A stretch of DNA of 64,000 bases from an uncultured Aquimarina sp. (GTDB lineage: Bacteria; Bacteroidota; Bacteroidia; Flavobacteriales; Flavobacteriaceae). Numbering within the stretch: position 1 is the stretch's first letter; each line of letters begins with the position of its first letter. Both the position numbers and the translations under genes were made by a program. The DNA is taken from positions 1 through 64,000 of the forward strand of contig CANNCQ010000013.1 in the NCBI GenBank assembly GCA_947503135.1, written 5' to 3'. The notes beneath the pieces are model-generated. The model searched no databases, had not been told where the DNA came from, and was given only the letters and a program-made list of their open reading frames with translations. Positions 63,481-64,000 of this stretch are shown in pieces.

Positions 63481-64000
63481 TGTCAAACGATGTAAAAGCA
63501 GTAGCGCAATTAGTTGAAAAACACACCGCGTTAAAAAAAGAAATATCTAAAGTTATAATTGGGCAAGAAGCTGTAGTAAATCAAATATTACTGGCTATTT
63601 TTTCTGGCGGGCACGCATTGTTAGTTGGAGTTCCTGGATTAGCTAAAACCTTAATGGTTAATACGATTTCTAAAGCACTAGGGTTAGAATTTAAGCGTAT
63701 TCAGTTTACCCCAGATTTAATGCCTAGTGATATTTTAGGAAGTGAAATATTAGATGTGAACCGTCAATTTAAGTTTATAAAAGGCCCTATATTTTCAAAC
63801 ATAGTTTTGGCAGATGAAATAAACCGTACACCACCTAAAACTCAAGCAGCACTTTTAGAAGCGATGCAAGAAAAATCGGTAACAGTAGCGGGAGTAAATT
63901 ATCCATTGTCTAAACCTTATTTTGTGCTTGCGACCCAAAACCCTATTGAACAAGAAGGAACGTACCCCTTGCCGGAAGCTCAGCTGGACCGTTTCATGTT
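63480..64000 (+). CDS. MoxR family AAA+ ATPase (partial, runs off window)
   Basis: The first 173 codons are present; the gene continues past the end. It shows [16 protein letters not shown], Walker A GVPGLAKT, a Walker B-type [20 protein letters not shown] and the sensor segment [23 protein letters not shown], all typical of MoxR. Members act with VWA-domain proteins as metal- or substrate-inserting chaperones; those genes would follow downstream. TAATG overlap with the surA-like stop indicates one operon. Confidence 0.95.
   Translation, partial: MSNDVKAVAQLVEKHTALKKEISKVIIGQEAVVNQILLAIFSGGHALLVGVPGLAKTLMVNTISKALGLEFKRIQFTPDLMPSDILGSEILDVNRQFKFIKGPIFSNIVLADEINRTPPKTQAALLEAMQEKSVTVAGVNYPLSKPYFVLATQNPIEQEGTYPLPEAQLDRFM

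Noticed and set aside
1..64000. tRNA, rRNA, insertion sequences, phage or defence islands
   Set aside because: No cloverleaf, rRNA-like, transposase, integrase, restriction or known defence gene was recognised in reading through the window; a tRNA-specific or defence-profile search could still find a divergent one.

Overview
The window is AT-rich chromosomal DNA of a member of the Bacteroidota, almost certainly a marine or environmental Flavobacteriaceae. The support comes from several features: SusC/SusD outer-membrane uptake proteins, type IX secretion C-terminal tails, a long NusB, a DUF4295 gene beside rpmB and rpmG, type B L31, and TAnnTTTG promoter boxes in place of sigma70 -10 boxes. 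No rRNA, tRNA, CRISPR array, insertion sequence or transposase was recognised.

Layout. 1-760: a 51-residue ORF and a possible minus-strand small RNA with a strong terminator. 757-5780: CoA-binding protein, Na+/solute symporter, recR, a glycosyltransferase and a 2-oxoacid dehydrogenase E2. 6018-7151: a secreted GH11 (xylanase family) protein with a type IX tail. 7982-14105: exonuclease, FAH protein, Hpt protein, cinA, rpmB-rpmG-DUF4295-ftsY, an epimerase and rpmE. 14491-26406: a polysaccharide utilisation locus (SusC, SusD, a SusE/F-like protein, two GH30 enzymes and a ricin-like secreted protein) with a DUF6377-type regulator behind it. 26449-43276: housekeeping genes (nth, bcp, aldehyde dehydrogenase, rmuC, metF, yajC, nusB, ribH, mutL, two rhomboids, heme A synthase). 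43305-47137: an accessory patch with a secreted protein, a displaced copy of the pheT 3' end, and a BspA-like leucine-rich-repeat gene between short direct repeats. 47138-64000: pheT, pta-ackA-nudK, a PilJ-type sensor-domain protein, an AEC transporter, a UvrD helicase, an FMN-binding glutamate-synthase-like protein, tsaE, two SurA-type chaperones and the start of a MoxR ATPase.

How the genes work together. In the utilisation locus, TonB-dependent SusC and its lipoprotein partners would bind and import glucan fragments. The two GH30 lipoproteins (one beta-1,6-glucanase-like, one glucosylceramidase/beta-glucosidase-like) would cut the polymer and then its oligomers, and the membrane-bound TPR/HTH protein may sense the substrate. 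Beta-1,6-glucan is the inferred target. pta and ackA form an acetate-ATP node. The surA-like pair serves outer-membrane protein folding.

The most unusual part is 44512-47137. The last 48 codons of pheT, including the stop, occur again 2.6 kb beyond the real pheT end, in the same orientation and followed by their own terminator. Seven of the nine differences are synonymous. This is the layout left when a DNA cassette inserts at the 3' end of a gene and brings a replacement end with it. The cargo is a BspA-like surface protein under an operator-like palindrome.
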